Assembly (NCBI GenBank): GCA_947044405.1
Contig: CAMRHE010000054.1
Coordinates: forward strand, 2,232,001-2,296,000
Length of the DNA: 64,000 nucleotides
Direction of reading: 5' to 3'
DNA from: Leptodactylus fallax
Taxonomy: Eukaryota > Chordata > Amphibia > Anura > Leptodactylidae
In this document: one piece after another, positions 35,676 through 48,303 of the stretch
How the letters are laid out: every line of letters begins with the position of its first letter
How positions within the stretch are numbered: the first letter of the stretch is position 1
Notes under the pieces: model-generated
Told to the model about the DNA's origin: nothing
Seen by the model: the letters and a program-made list of their open reading frames with translations, nothing else
The model's database searches: none
Made by a program: the position numbers and the translations under genes

Positions 35676-35774
35676 ACATTGGATAGTGCTATACCTGAGA
35701 GCAATGCACTGGAGCATCTTTACAAGCCTTATGCAAGTGAAACATTAATAAGTATATTTCCGCATTCTGTTTGA
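35676..35774 (+). CDS. Candidate alternative terminal exon of MCPH1
   Basis: A strong 3' splice site (branch-like GCTAATAA, then TTTTCTCTCTCTTCCTAAG) precedes a 32-codon frame that fits the phase-0 end of exon 9 and ends at TGA 35772-35774. The tail would start TLDSAIPESNALEHLY. No phase-0 donor is seen before the stop, so it could only serve as a last exon, giving a protein of BRCT1 plus central region without BRCT2/3. I see no nearby AATAAA, and the sequence is not one I recognise. It may be chance. Confidence 0.25.
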   Translation, partial: TLDSAIPESNALEHLYKPYASETLISIFPHSV

Positions 35775-36517
35775 GGTTCCAGCTATCAGCAAGTGATTCA
35801 TCTGGAGCTTCTGAGAAAGGAATTGAAATCAAATTGTTGATCCTCTAGTGTTTTAATGGCCTAGATTTTCAGTCCTCTAAAAATGTTCAATTAAGGCTGA
35901 TGCATGTTTTTTCCTGTCTCTAACAATAACTGCATTTTGACACTGTGTAGAGATCACCACTAGGGTGTGCTCTTGTATTTGTAATACAGTGTTCATGTGC
36001 AGGGGAAAATGCAGCACCTAAGTGAGGTTGTGACAGTGTTACTGTTAAAGGCCTGATTCATGAAAAATGTTTTCACTATGCCATACACACTAAGTTCATA
36101 AGATCTGTGTAGTTTCTGTTATGTTACCAACATAATATTCAATTTCAGTGCTTGCTTCGGGTCCCACAAAACTGGATTCTATTTGATTACTTTAGGAGCA
36201 AAAAGTTGTGAATGATCAAAACAGCATAAATTTGTTAATTACAAAGCGTTTTTATTGCATTTACTCTGTGTTCATCATATGCAGCAAAATCACTTTATAT
36301 TATGCTTTTAGGCTACATGCACTTGACTGTAGTTTTGGTCAGTATATTGTTTTTTAATTTTTTATTTTTTATTTTTTTAAAGGAAGGCACAGTCAGCTAT
36401 TTTTTTTCTATGGCCCCATACATGTTTGTCTTTTATGGGTCCATGGAGGGAGGAATGTCAGCTTGGATGTAAATTTCAGTGCAGGTCCTATCCGTTTTGT
36501 GGTCCAGTCTCCTTTAT

Positions 36518-37500
36518 TAACCCTTTCTTGCCAAAGGCATTTTTTTCAATTTTCGTTTGACTCCCTGCCTTCCAAACCCCATAGCTGCTTTATTTTTCTG
36601 TTCACAGAGCCATATGAGGGCTTAATGTTTGAAGAACAAATTCTACTTTATAATGGTACTATTTATTATTCTATACAATGTACTGGGAAGCTGGAAAAAA
36701 ATTGGGTAAATTGGCAAAAAACTGCATTTGTGGGACTTTCTTATGGGCTTCATTTTTACAGTGTTCACTGTACAGCAAAAATGACATGTCATCTGTATTC
36801 TATGGGTCGATACGACTAAGGGGATGCTAAATTTAAATAGTAAAATTTTTATGAGAGGCAAAAGAACAAAAAATGGCGATTTGGCGCATTTTGATTTTTT
36901 TTTTTTTTTTTTTTTATTTCTGCTACAGTGTTCACCGTATGGAAAAAATATTTTTATAAGTGTGGAGGCCGGGCATTTTAAGACACAGGGCTACCTGTTT
37001 GAGTTTCGCAGTATTTTTTTAACTTTTATATGTATCCTAGGGAAAGTGGGGTGATTTTAATTCCTGTTAATTCTTTCTATATGTTTATTTTTACTTTACT
37101 GTATTTATTAGACCACCAAGGGTGTCTGATCACTAATGTAATTCATTACAATGCTAATGCATTGCAAATTACTGCTGCTTGTATTGCAGTTTGCATATAG
37201 CATCCTGTTATACAAGTGAATGAGAGACAATCCTTGGAGCCTTCAATAGGTCATAGCAACTGATTGTTCTGGGTGCTGGCGATCTACGGGAAAATGGCGG
37301 TACCCATGTGCTGCCACAAAAGTTGTGTGTCAGTCAGCATTGACTGACGTGTCTCAGCCCTTAATTCACATGATCACTGTTGTCACTGACTGCGGGAATT
37401 AGCTCCAGTTCTTTGCAGTATAATACAAAAGAGCCTCGGCGGCTATAGTGGCCGCTCAGCCCCTGAGAGGCCGCCATATTTAAATACCCGACATCCACTG
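36518..37500. repeat. Large dispersed repeat starting TTAACCC
   Basis: Begins TTAACCCTTTCTTGCCAAAG and ends around ATTTAAATACCCGACATCC. The right part is repeated at 12890-13235, and related interior blocks appear at 51220-51700. A related 3' end (TCCTTAAGGGGTTAAT) occurs at about 55185-55205. The TTAACCC/GGGGTTAA ends suggest a TTAA-inserting non-autonomous element. No coding function is seen. Confidence 0.6.
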
Positions 37501-39239
37501 TAATAGCACAGAAAAATCTGTATTAAACTAATGACAGTAGTGTCCAGGGTGGCTTCTACACTTTCCAAAGATGTCTTTTTCAAATTCTGCATTGCATCTC
37601 CATTTTCATGAATATCTGGATTTTATTCTTATGCACATTAGCTTAAAAGGGATTTAGGAACATTTATTCTGTTGAAGCTTCTCTCTCTACTTTAGATAAC
37701 CACCCCTAACTGGCGCCCAGTTCTGCGCTCCCCCCCCCCCCCATTACGTGACTGACATCTGCCTCTTTAACACACTTTGTCTGCAGTTAGGTGTTGGTTT
37801 TCTAGAGCAGAGAGCGAAGCCCCAGCAGGAAAATACACCCCTAAAGCCCTTTTCAGCTAATTTGCATAAAAATAAAATGCTGATTTTCACAAAAATGGAG
37901 CTGCAATGTAGAATAAGAGAGGCACCTTTTGAAAGTGTAGAAGCAGTCCTATAAGGTATCGTCATTGGTTTGATATCTATTTTCCTGCTCACAGACAGCT
38001 AATGGATGCCATCTGTGTGCCGTCCACTCCATATGTCATCGACCTGTACAGGGCACACATTCGTATGCATGCACCCTTACTGTGACATCACTATATGCAT
38101 AATCCTGTTTAGGTGACATATCTGTTGTATGGTAAGTGAGTAGTATGTTTTATGAATACATTATGTCTACACTGTGACATTAAAGTACTTGTTGTCCCTG
38201 TACATTAGAAAAATTGATTTGACACAGGGTTATCATATATTTTTAATGTTCTGTGCTACCTTGTACCCTTTAATAGCAATGTTTATACATCTACTTGTAT
38301 TTTTATAGTACTATAACCCACAAAATATGGAAAACTGATTTCTTTAATTAGAGAGATGTTATCTGAGCACAGTACACAATGGGGCAGATTTACTGTACCT
38401 GTCTGAAATATAGACGGTGTAAACTTCTACCAGGCAGACACCAGTTTATCACAATGTTTCATTCTGCATTATAAATTTAGTTCATCTTGTTAGACATTTT
38501 AGGCAATTCTCAATTCTTTTTACTAGCACTTGATTGGCTTACTTTATGTCTATATTTTGCTCATGTTAAGCCATACCTTCTTTCTGTTAAAATGGGTTTC
38601 CAGGGCTAAAAATACTGATGACCTATCCTAAAGATGACCAGGTACTTCTGCTGTTCTCAGCAGTGAATGAAGCAGGAAGCAGAAAACTCTGTTTTGTGTA
38701 GTGGACGGACCAGGTACTGCAGATCAGCTCCTTTTTATTTGAAAGGGACCTAAGCTGCAGTAATTCAGTTCTGATTCTACACAGAGAACAGAGCTGTCTG
38801 CTTCCTTCTCTATTCTCTGTGTGTCAGATGCTGAGAATGATGATGATTGATGGGGTTAACTGGTGTCGGACCCCCAGATATCTAATATTCTTGACCTTTC
38901 TTTAGTATAGCTCTGTGATGATTCCACTTAAATATGGCTATAACTCAAAGATGTATTTTGATCTCTGGGTATCATATCTCCCTCCTAATTCCATTTATTC
39001 ATAATGTGCGCAGCTCTAATCCTAGGTGCATGTTGTCAGTAGTGGCAACCATGGAACAATAGGGCTTTGTATCCATCCCAGAATGGCTCCATTGAATTCC
39101 TACATAGCCCTGGGTGATCAAATACACATGCATTGTTCAGCCTGGGCTGTTGATCAGACATGGTTGATAACATATAGAAGGCATTGTGTCATTTCACTTG
39201 GTCCCATCTCCTTACAAAGAATCTTGACTTGAGTGCGTT

Positions 39240-39670
39240 AATCACTCAGACTTGCCGTCGCCGGCTACCTCATTCTGGGTGGTGTAATCAAGGGTATAAA
39301 AGATGAGGTAAGAGGTCAGTGAGGAGGAGACTGTGCTGGGACTACTAGAGAGTACTATGATGAGACTACAAAGAAGAGACCACTGAGGATATACTGTGAT
39401 GAGCAGGCAGGCTGGAATGCTGCCGCTAGGAGCCTCCACTGGTTAACTCCACATGCTATGTGTGAGTGTTGGACTACAGAACCACATCAAGGATATGTGT
39501 GGTAAAGTAATCATTTCACCTTTATTCCCTTTTTATTTTATGAGCTGTATATTGTAACTAGTAACTGTTAATGCTTGCATATATCTGCATATCTGTTCTG
39601 AACTGTATGTGTTAGATGTTAATACCGACCCATTTAGGGGTTAATAAATATATAAAATTTAGAAAGCTTG
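39240..39670 (+). repeat. LTR-like segment with TATA box and poly-A signal
   Basis: A good TATA box (GGGTATAAAAGATG, about 39292-39305) is followed about 340 bases later by AATAAA (39643-39648), the arrangement seen in a solo LTR. Neither end could be fixed and no internal retroviral or retrotransposon sequence is present, so this is only a possibility. Confidence 0.3.
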
Positions 39671-41633
39671 TCTTGTATTTATCTTGTGGACCCAGCACTC
39701 ACTGGCGGTGATTGTGGTTTTTATGAAAGAAGTCTCAGGTGTGGGCCAAAGCGGTGTTGGCACACTGAGGATCTTTCACAAGGTCATCTATATTTTTAGC
39801 CCAGAAAACCCTTTTAAGCTACTCCCTCCTAAACTTTTTTTTTTTTTTTTTTGCTCAAAATTGTTTTCAGAGCTACTGTCCACTGATATTTTTAGAAGTT
39901 ACTGTGTATTATACATAATCAGTGTTGTTTTTGTTACTTCTTTTTTTCTGCACATACATACATGCATAATATAATTGCCTTATGTGGACGAAACAGTTTC
40001 CTAAGAATAACCTATTACTTTAGCAGTTTGATAGGTCACTGTTGTACATCCATTTTGTGCATTAGGCTGACATTGTAGCTTTGCGTCAGTTTCATTAAAG
40101 TAGGACTTGTAGTGGGCCTCTCTTTGCTAAATGGGCTGAAGCCAAGTGTCTTTGAGCCAAAAGAAATGTTTTATGAATGACAACTTCACATAAGATAAGA
40201 GATAAAGATTTTTTTCTGGGTCCCCTCGATGGCTAACATGTAATTTTTTAATCCCTTCTGTCAAAAGTCACACACTACAGAGCAAGATCATGCTTTTGTG
40301 AGAACAGATTTCTAAATTGATGATGGATTGACTCTGGCTCTGTTCTACATCTCATGTTTCTGCCAAGTATTACTCTTACCAGAAAAGCGTAACATTCCTA
40401 TTTGCCATAATTTCTCTGAACTCCGCGAAATTACCACTTGTGTACAGAGTGTTGAGTTTGTGGCTTGGCTCAATTTAGTACTGTAATTGGGACCTACTTC
40501 CCCCTGAGATTTAACGTTTGTGGTGCATTTATTTGTCTTTCTAAAGTTAGTTTAAGCAGTGCTATACGGTAAATTGTTTGTTGGGATCAGTGAATAAAGT
40601 AAACTTGTAACCTGTATTATATGTCTATATGTATATGCAGTTTTTAGTTGATGCCTGATACAATATTGCAGCAACCTAGCCTTGCATTTTTTTTTCCCTC
40701 TAGGGGAAAAAAAAGTTAACTTTTAGAACTGTTAATATAAGACAGAAGGCAAAAATTAAATAACACATTTTGTAGCTCCATTTTCATTCATTTTTTTCTA
40801 TATATGTGTTATTTTATGTGCATATTTTACATATAATCTAATAACTGACAAAAATGGCAGAACCACTCAAAAAATTTGGGTGCACATCCTCCTGTGTCCC
40901 GACTAAGAACCACCAGTATTAAAAAAAAAAAAAAAAAAAAAAAACAGCACTCCAAAATAGTAAAATAAATGTATATTTCATATCACTCAAGCAACATTTC
41001 AGTCAATTTCTATGAGACCGTTACACAGCTGTGTCTTATGCAGAAGTGCCAGGTATAATATACAGGTGTCAATTTCAATAATCTGTTTACATGGATAAAA
41101 TAATGTCTCCATAATGACTAAAGTGTCATTGTTTTTTTTATTTTTATTTTATTTTTTTTGTAACAACACAATATGTACAATGCAAAATGTCACCGAAAAT
41201 AGAGTAAGGAGAAAAAAATGGTTAAACTTAACTTTTAATAGATATAACTAAGAGGTACGATAAAATATCACATCACAACGCAAGAGCAGTGTCCACTAAT
41301 GCACAGCACTGTTAATAGAATTATAATCTACCCTTTACAGGGTGAGAAAAATTGTAGGGACGCTGGAGAGTTGAAAACCCTTAGCATAAACTCTATTATG
41401 ATCTTCCTGAAACGGGTATATGGGTCAGAAATGTTTCCACCAATACTAAAAGATTGGCCCGCCAGAGAATAAACTTTCACCAATTCGATCAGAGGATACT
41501 GGCCTAGTGCCATACCAACAGATCCTAGGAACCTCGGCGTAGGCTACAGTAGCGTGCAGTGGGAGTGGGTGGAACGTAGGAGGAACGGAGAGTGCTGTGT
41601 AAACAGCTGTCCTTCATGTGCAGGATAAGTATA

Positions 41634-41880
41634 CACACGTGGACAAAATTGTTGGTAAACCTCATTTAATGAAAGAAAAACCCACAATGGTCACAGAAAT
41701 AACTTGAATCTGACAAAAGTAATAATCTATAAAAATTCTATGAAAATGAACAAATGAAAGTCAGACATTGATTTTCAACCATGCTTCAACAGAATTTTTA
41801 AAAAAAGAAAACTCATGAAACAGACCTGGACAGAAATGATGGTACCCTTAACTTAATATTTTGTCATATATGATGCTTCT
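41634..41880 (+). mobile_element. Tc1/mariner terminal fragment (third family)
   Basis: Starts CACACGTGGACAAAATTGTT after TA (41632-41633) and continues with about 240 bases of a typical Tc1 5' end (CCCACAATGGTCACAGAAAT, later ACAGACCTGGACAGAAATGA). No transposase remains. Confidence 0.8.
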
Positions 41881-42724
41881 CCTCCGCACATCATCATCAA
41901 AAGATGCACATATGCAGTGAATATAAAAGCATAAGCAGCTTAACTACTTGCCGAGCGCCTGTTGACTGTATACAGCTCTGCAGTGACATATGGACTCCTC
42001 AGAGAGAACCATCCCTGCCTTCCCAATTGCTGTATACACAGGGCTTAATGAGCGCAGCACTATATTAAACTTTTATGTGGATTGTGATGACCAATTTTTT
42101 GAGGAACTATGTAGAAAAATCCTATAGGTTTCATGTAGTCTTACAGTTGTTGGTTACACATATTGGGCTGACACATGTTAAATCCCACAAAGCCAGGTAC
42201 TGAGCTATCTTTAAAAGTCAGGAGTTTCTATGGATGCGACTGTGGTTTACGAAGATCTTACTATGTTGCTCAATAGTAATGCCTCAGCTTCCTGTCTGTT
42301 CTGATCAGACACCATCTTGATTTTATATTTCTCTTTCTCTGTGCTCTGCTATGACTCCCATTATGCCTCAGTACATCATCACATGGGCAGTTAGAGACGG
42401 TGCCATCTTTGCCTGTTGGGGGGCATTGTAGTTATGTTTCTCTAATAACAATCATCAACCTGTCTAACCATCAGCTGTAGGTAGTGATGGAAGTTTTTAG
42501 AGAGCCAAACAGCTGATAGACGTGAGTACTGGATGTCAGACCTACCGTCGATAATTGATGCCCAGCAATAATGTTTGACCAACAACTGCTTTCTTGTGGG
42601 AGATTTGCTGAAAGTGTAATCAATTTCTTGGCAATTTGGAGAAGATTGTTACAGACTATTATTTTACCTATTTTGATTAAATATAGTGATAATTTTCAAT
42701 CTATGTCTCTTTCTTTTGTTTTAG

Positions 42725-42762
42725 GGTACAAGGTCACTGGTTATGACAAGCATGTCCACTGA
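42725..42762 (+). CDS. mcph1: MCPH1 exon 10, 38-nt micro-exon
   Basis: Encodes GTRSLVMTSMST plus two bases of a Glu codon. Human MCPH1 has the matching TRTLVMTSM block directly before the C-terminal BRCT pair. Acceptor TTTTGTTTTAG, donor GA|GTAAGT. Phase 0 in fits exon 9. Two bases out are completed by exon 11 to give E, K, Q, N. It is too short for open-frame scans and sits inside a longer open frame that is read in the wrong phase. Confidence 0.93.
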
Positions 42763-42967
42763 GTAAGTCTCTCAACTTTATTCTTTTTAGTTTTTGTTTA
42801 TGATGTACAGCAGAGTTTCCATTGTAAAATAGTACTAAAGTGAATGACCTGGGTGATCTATCAACTGAGAGCCTATGAAAGTGACTGCCATCCAAGACCT
42901 GCTGCACAATGCTGACAGTGAATGCTATAACAAATGTTTATGCACCCATAGTTCTATGAGCATTGTA

Positions 42968-43297
42968 CAGTCATGGCCAAAAGTTTTGAGAATGACACAA
43001 ATATTATATTTTCACATGATCTGCTGCCCTCTGGTTTTTATGTGTGTTTGTCAGATGTTTTTATCACATACAGAAATATAATTGCATTCATATTATGAGT
43101 AACAGAAGCTTATATTGACAGTTAGAATGAGTTAATGCAGCAAGTCAATATTTGCAGTGTTGACCCTTCTTCTTCAGGACCTCTGCAATTCTCCCTGGCA
43201 TGCTCTCAATCAACTTCTGGACCAAATCCTGACTGATAGCAGTCCATTCTTGCAGAATCAATGCTCAAATCATTCTCAAAACTTTTGGCCATGACTG
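42968..43297 (-). mobile_element. Internally deleted derivative of the DD35E Tc1 element
   Basis: 330 bp between TA dinucleotides (42966-42967, 43298-43299). On the minus strand it is a 30-base left terminal repeat joined at about 43257-43269 to the last about 290 bases of the element at 24383-25949, including the end of the transposase gene. It still has both ends CAGTCATGGCCAAAAGTTTT, so the intact transposase could in principle mobilise it. Confidence 0.9.
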
Positions 43298-43884
43298 TAG
43301 TAGCACAAGTTCTGTTTCAAGATCAGATAATTATTTTATCTATGACAGTGATTTCCAAACTGTGGGTTGCATGAAGACTGCCGGGCGGTCATGGTCATGA
43401 TAAAGATCAGCTGCTGTATTGTTAGCACAGCACTGCACAGCCTACAGCGGTGGGACCAGGGGAGGGGAGTACAAATTACAAATACTTATACTTGCCTCTC
43501 CTGGGCTTCCAGCAATAATCCGGCATCTTATTCAGGGCTCTTTCGATGTGACGTGCACTGAGGCCTATGATTGGGCCTCAGCAGTCACATGAGGTGCTCT
43601 AATGTAATAAAGCTGTGTCAGCACCACGTGTGACGTCAAAAAGGGCCTGAAGATGACGTGAGGTGCCAGCCGGACGCAGAGAAGGTGCCCAAGAGAGGTG
43701 AGACTAGGTGAGTATCAATGTTTATTTTCCCTCACCTCCCCTGGGCCTCCACTTATTATAATGTGGGGTCTGAGAAGACCCCAGAGTACAATAATTCAAT
43801 GAAAAAACATTGCAACCTCACGAATATTTGTTGAAGCAAATCTTTTGAGGTTTGCCCATCTCTACTAATGATGCTAGCTGAGGC

Positions 43885-43995
43885 ATTATACTGTGTGGAA
43901 CCACTGTGGAGCATTATACTGTGTGGGGTCCCTGTGGAGTATTATACTGTGTGGGGCCACTGTGGACCATCATACTGTGGGTGCTGCTCCAGGAG
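43885..43995. repeat. Minisatellite, about 30-bp units
   Basis: About four imperfect units built on ATTATACTGTGTGGGGCCACT, with GTGGAG linkers. A degenerate trace of the same unit is at about 5984-6040. Confidence 0.75.
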
Positions 43996-44174
43996 TATTA
44001 TACTCTAGAATACGCATTTTTGTTACTGATTCATTCTCTTTTTGATTACTGTCTGTTAAGGACTTCCACTTGCTTACTTCTCCCCTCCTCATTTTATCTT
44101 GAATGTGATAGCCTATAACTGATACTATACAAGTTGCCAACTTTTTGCAGAATACAATTTAAATTTTTTACAAC

Positions 44175-44395
44175 TCAGAGTGGGTTCACACTTGCGCCGG
44201 CACTCCGTCCGCCGCGAATCTGACCTAAATGTTGGAAAACTGGATAGGGAAAGGTTTGTGTCGCTTTGCTTAAAAACCCATTCACTTGAATGGATTTTTA
44301 AAGCAATGCGCGGATGTGCGCTTACACCCTCTGCGCGGCGAAGCCAGTTTTTTTCATTGGACACAAAGTCCTGCATGTCCGACTTTGTTTGAACC
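44175..44395. repeat. Foldback-type repeat
   Basis: Left end GGGTTCACACTTGCGCCGG resembles the other TTA-flanked foldback elements; the core has AAAGTCCTGCATGTCCGACT near the right. The right border is diverged. Confidence 0.55.
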
Positions 44396-45092
44396 CCTCT
44401 GAACCCCAGATCCTTTATCCAACAGTAAAACCCTACACTTCATGTACTCAATGAACTTTACATCTGAGCACACAGATACTGGCTGGTGGCTAGTTCATGC
44501 AACTTTATACTGTATTTACTACCCTTTTTACCTTTTGAGTCACTCCTGGATTGTATCCTGCCATTATACTATGTGGCATTAGGGCAGATTTGCCTAACTC
44601 GAAATTCAGCTTCGGGTAAAACTTATACTGAACATTCACAGTATCAATTGGACTATTCCCCATTGGTTGTATTTGTTGACTACACGCGATTCTTAGCTAG
44701 GACTGGATCTCTAACTAATTTACTGTGTGGGTAGAGTCATATTCTTGCGTAGAGAGCAATCCTCATACCTTGTATTGGTTTGATGCTAATTCTTTCCCTT
44801 TGTTCTGTTATATATCAGCCAGATATGACAATTGTACCATGTTCTCTCATGCCATCTGAAACTTACAGTAGAATAACACAGAACTCCTTTCTGGTAAAAT
44901 TAAAATTCTCGATTACCCTTATGATGTTACATTGCAGACACGTTACTTCTACTGCTTACTAGAATGTGACTATATGAATGTGTTCTGTTCTTTTGATTTT
45001 TTTCAATAAAATTAATTTAAAAACAGAAAAATAAGCTAAAATCCCAACTAAATACTGCAATAAACGTACTTATTTAACTGTCGTCATTGGTC

Positions 45093-45163
45093 CCTACAAA
45101 TTGTACAGTGCTGCGTAATATGTTAGCGCTATATAAATAAAATTTATTATTATTATTATTGGT
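45093..45163 (+). repeat. L2/CR1-like LINE 3' tail with (ATT)n
   Basis: Reads CTACAAATTGTACAGTGCTG, then GCGCTATATAAATAAAATTT and ATT repeats. Confidence 0.8.
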
Positions 45164-46750
45164 CGATCAGGAATATGGTGAAAAGTCATAATGGTTTGTC
45201 ACTCAACATCTCTTTTCTGTGTGAGATGGCAAGAGAAATCTGAACTATATTTATTCAAAACATTTTTTTTTTTTTTTTTTTTTAGATGAAGTTTCAGCTG
45301 TTAATTACATTTTTTCCTCTCTTGCTCTCATCATGTTTTTTTACTGTAGGTCTTTTATTCAGCCATGTTAATAAAATCTGAACGAATTGCTTGTAGCAGT
45401 AACTATTACAGTGTTTTAATTTACTGTGGTAGAAATCCCTAGTGTAATAAGGCTGAAATTGTTATTAATGGCATATAACATTGAATGACTGTACAGACGT
45501 CAGCGGCGTCCCACATTTAATTTACTGTCATGGGTGTAGGTACTGTGTGTGGTAGAGGAGACAGTTTCACACAATTGGAGTTGTAAGTAAACAATAAACT
45601 GTCTTTATGATCCAGAATTCTAAAATACTGACCTCCAGGGCACCCAAGGAAGGTTGGTGTTGAAGGCAAAAGAAATGAAGCATAACTTAAAGGAAATACT
45701 TTCACTGGAGAATCAAACAAACCCCTACCTTAAGCTGCTTTATCTCCTCAATCTGTTGATACTTCTGCTTTGCTGAGATCCTTGTGGGTGTGTTTTGGCC
45801 TGTCTCTGTGTTACATATTAATGTTCTGCTAAGCATTATGTAGACCATGCAAGAAGACCTTGAGATAACATCCAGCTTGCAGTCATACAGTTAACATATT
45901 GTTATACGTGTGTGTATGGATATTTCCCAATACAGACAACACACTTGCAAAGTGGCTATCATGTCATAGTGCTTGTTAGGGCATACTTATGTTAAAGGAA
46001 TATAGGCATTTAGACAAATAAAGGTTAGTCTTTATGTAATAAAAAGTTATAAAATGTTATAGTATATTTTCTGTATCATTTATTCAAAGTTTTTAAGATC
46101 TCTTCTTTCTTGAATTTATGCAATTGGAACATTCATTGGTTTCGTCTAGGGAATAGTAATCTGTCCTGGTCATGTGTTAGATACACAGGTTTGAAAGATC
46201 TCTCATAACTGGTGTAGTGAGCTGTGTGCCCATCACATGACTGCAACAGGTATTTATATAGGATTTTGCCAATGGAGATTACTTTAGACTGACAGTATAA
46301 GCAGTGATTTTAAAATCCATCAGGAATTGATACAGAAAATATACTGGAGTTTAAAATGTTTAATCATACAGTGAATAGGTTTTATCCACTGAACCTGGAA
46401 TACGAAAGACTTGGGGAATTTTGGAGAATAGAGAATAATAGCAAAGAGAAATTTAATTTAATGTGTTATTCCCATATTCGCAAATTGCCTCTGAGATGGG
46501 AACAACTGCTCCCCGGCCCGACCCTTACAGCTGGAACCTACAGAAACAATCTAGCAGTGCTGATCTGCACCGTTCCTATAACTCCCAAAGAGAAGAATGG
46601 AGACACCATAGCACAGCTAAACTGATGTTTCTGTAGCTTCAGGTGCAGAAATGGCATAGATAGATGTGCTGTGCTGTTTCTGTAGCTCCCATTCTCCTCT
46701 ATGGGAGTTATGGGAACAGAGTAGAGCAGCAGGGCTCAGCTGTTCTCAGA

Positions 46751-48177
46751 CAGTGCCTTGCAAAAGTATTCATACGCCTTGAACTTTTTCACATTTTGTC
46801 ACCTTACAACTACAAACTTAAAATGTATTTTATTTGAGATTTGTGATAGATCAACACAAAGTAGCAGATAATTGTAAAGTGGAAGGAAAATAATACATGG
46901 TTTTCAAAATTTTAATCAAATAAAAATCTGAAAAGTGACGTGCAAAAGTATTCAGCCCCCCTATATCAATACTTTGTAGAGCCACCTTTCGCTGCAATTA
47001 TAACTGCAAGTCTTTTGGAGTATGTCTCTACCAGCTTTGCGCATCTAGAGTGAGATTTTTTTTTCTCATTCTTCTTTGCAAAATAGCTCAAGCTCAGCCA
47101 GATTGGATGGAGAGCGTCTGTGAACAGCAATTTTCATGTCTTGCCACAGATGCTCAATGGGATTTAGGTCTGGACTTTGACTTGGCCATTCTAACACATG
47201 AATATTCTTTTGATCTAAACCATTCCACTGTAGCTCTGGCTGTATGTTTAGGGTCATTGCCTTGCTGGAAGGTGAATCTCCTTCCCAGTCTCAAGTCTTT
47301 TGCAGCCTCCAACAGGTTTTCTTCCAAGATTGCCCTGTATTTATCTCCATCCATCTTCCCATCAACTCTGACCAGCTTCCCTGTCCCTGCTGAAGAAAAG
47401 CATCCCCACAGCATGATGCTGCCACCACAATGTTTCACAGTGGGGATGGTGTGTTCAGGGTGATGAGCAATGTGACTTTTCCGCCACACATAGCGCTTTG
47501 CATTTAGGCTAAAAAGTTCAGCTTTGGTCTAATCTGACAAGAACACCTTCTTCCACATGTTTACTGTGTCCCCTATATGGCTTGTGGCAAACTGCAAACT
47601 GCACTTCTTATGTCTTTCTTTCAACAATGGTTTTCTTCTTGCCACTCTTCCATAAAGGCCAGACAGATTCTCCCACCTAAGCTGTGGATGACCATTTTTC
47701 CATTTTTGGATGATGGATTCAACAGTGCTTCATGGGATGCTCAAAGCTTGAGATATGTTTTTATAACCTAACCCTGCTTTAGATTTCTCCCCAACTTTAT
47801 CTCTGACCTGTCTGGTGAGTTCCTTGGTCTTCATGATGCTGTTTGTTCACTAGCGTTCTCTAACAAACCACTGAGTCCTTCACGGAACAGGTGTATTTAT
47901 ACTGAGAATAAATTACACACAGCTGGATTGCACTGGATTTTATTTAAGGTATCAGAGTAAAGGGGGGGCTGAATACTTTTGCACGTCACACTTTTCAGAT
48001 TTCTATTTGATTTAAAATTTGGAAAACCATGTATCATTTTCATTCCACTTCAACATTATCTGCTACTTTGTGTTGGTCTATCACTTAAAATCTCAATAAA
48101 AAACATTTACGTTCATGGTTGTAAGGTGACAAAATGTGAAAAAGCTCAAGGGGTAGGAATACTTTTGCAAGCCACTG
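46751..48177 (-). mobile_element. Full-length but decayed Tc1/mariner element
   Basis: Ends CAGTGCCTTGCAAAAGTATT and, inverted, CAGTGGCTTGCAAAAGTATT; right TA at 48178-48179, left TA mutated to GA. Length 1,427 bp. Terminal repeats extend about 200 bases with several differences. The transposase on the minus strand is broken. Confidence 0.88.
47066..47840 (-). pseudogene. Broken Tc1 transposase
   Basis: Pieces in at least two frames: IPTVKHCGGSIMLWGCFSSA (47489 downwards), then [20 protein letters not shown], then [20 protein letters not shown] and [13 protein letters not shown]. The catalytic Asp expected in the FQQD motif is Gly (FQQG), and frames shift near 47200-47260 and upstream of 47490. 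It is inactive. Confidence 0.87.
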
Positions 48178-48303
48178 TAAGTCCTGTTCTGAGGGTCATG
48201 ACTTGGGAGGCATTATTCTCATCTCGGCAGTTATTTACTGAGATGGGAATAACATTTGCATGTTTCTAGACATTTTAAGGGGTTGTCTAGCCACCTAAAT
48301 TAA

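Larger units (their letters stand above)
28332..42724 (+). other. MCPH1 intron 9 (14.4 kb)
   Basis: It holds foldback elements, a 724-bp TTAA element, the Tc1/CACTA-like nested insertion, a TTAA palindrome, a candidate alternative exon (35676), a large dispersed repeat (36518-37500), an LTR-like segment and a Tc1 fragment, each listed separately. 34000-35640 and 40000-41600 appear unique apart from homopolymer runs (for example A26 near 40919). Confidence 0.8.
46485..48265. repeat. Palindromic dispersed repeat carrying a Tc1 insertion
   Basis: The outer parts (CTGAGATGGGAACAACTGCT near 46490 and TCGGCAG...ACTGAGATGGGAATAAC near 48220-48260) are opposite ends of a repeat seen also at about 57265-57560 and 58495-58760. 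The Tc1 copy 46751-48177 sits between them. Confidence 0.6.

Noticed and set aside
42571..42762. 63-codon open frame over exon 10
   Set aside because: It reads the exon in the wrong frame; the true frame gives the conserved TRSLVMTSM block.
47050..47463. 137-codon + strand open frame
   Set aside because: Antisense shadow of the second decayed Tc1 transposase.
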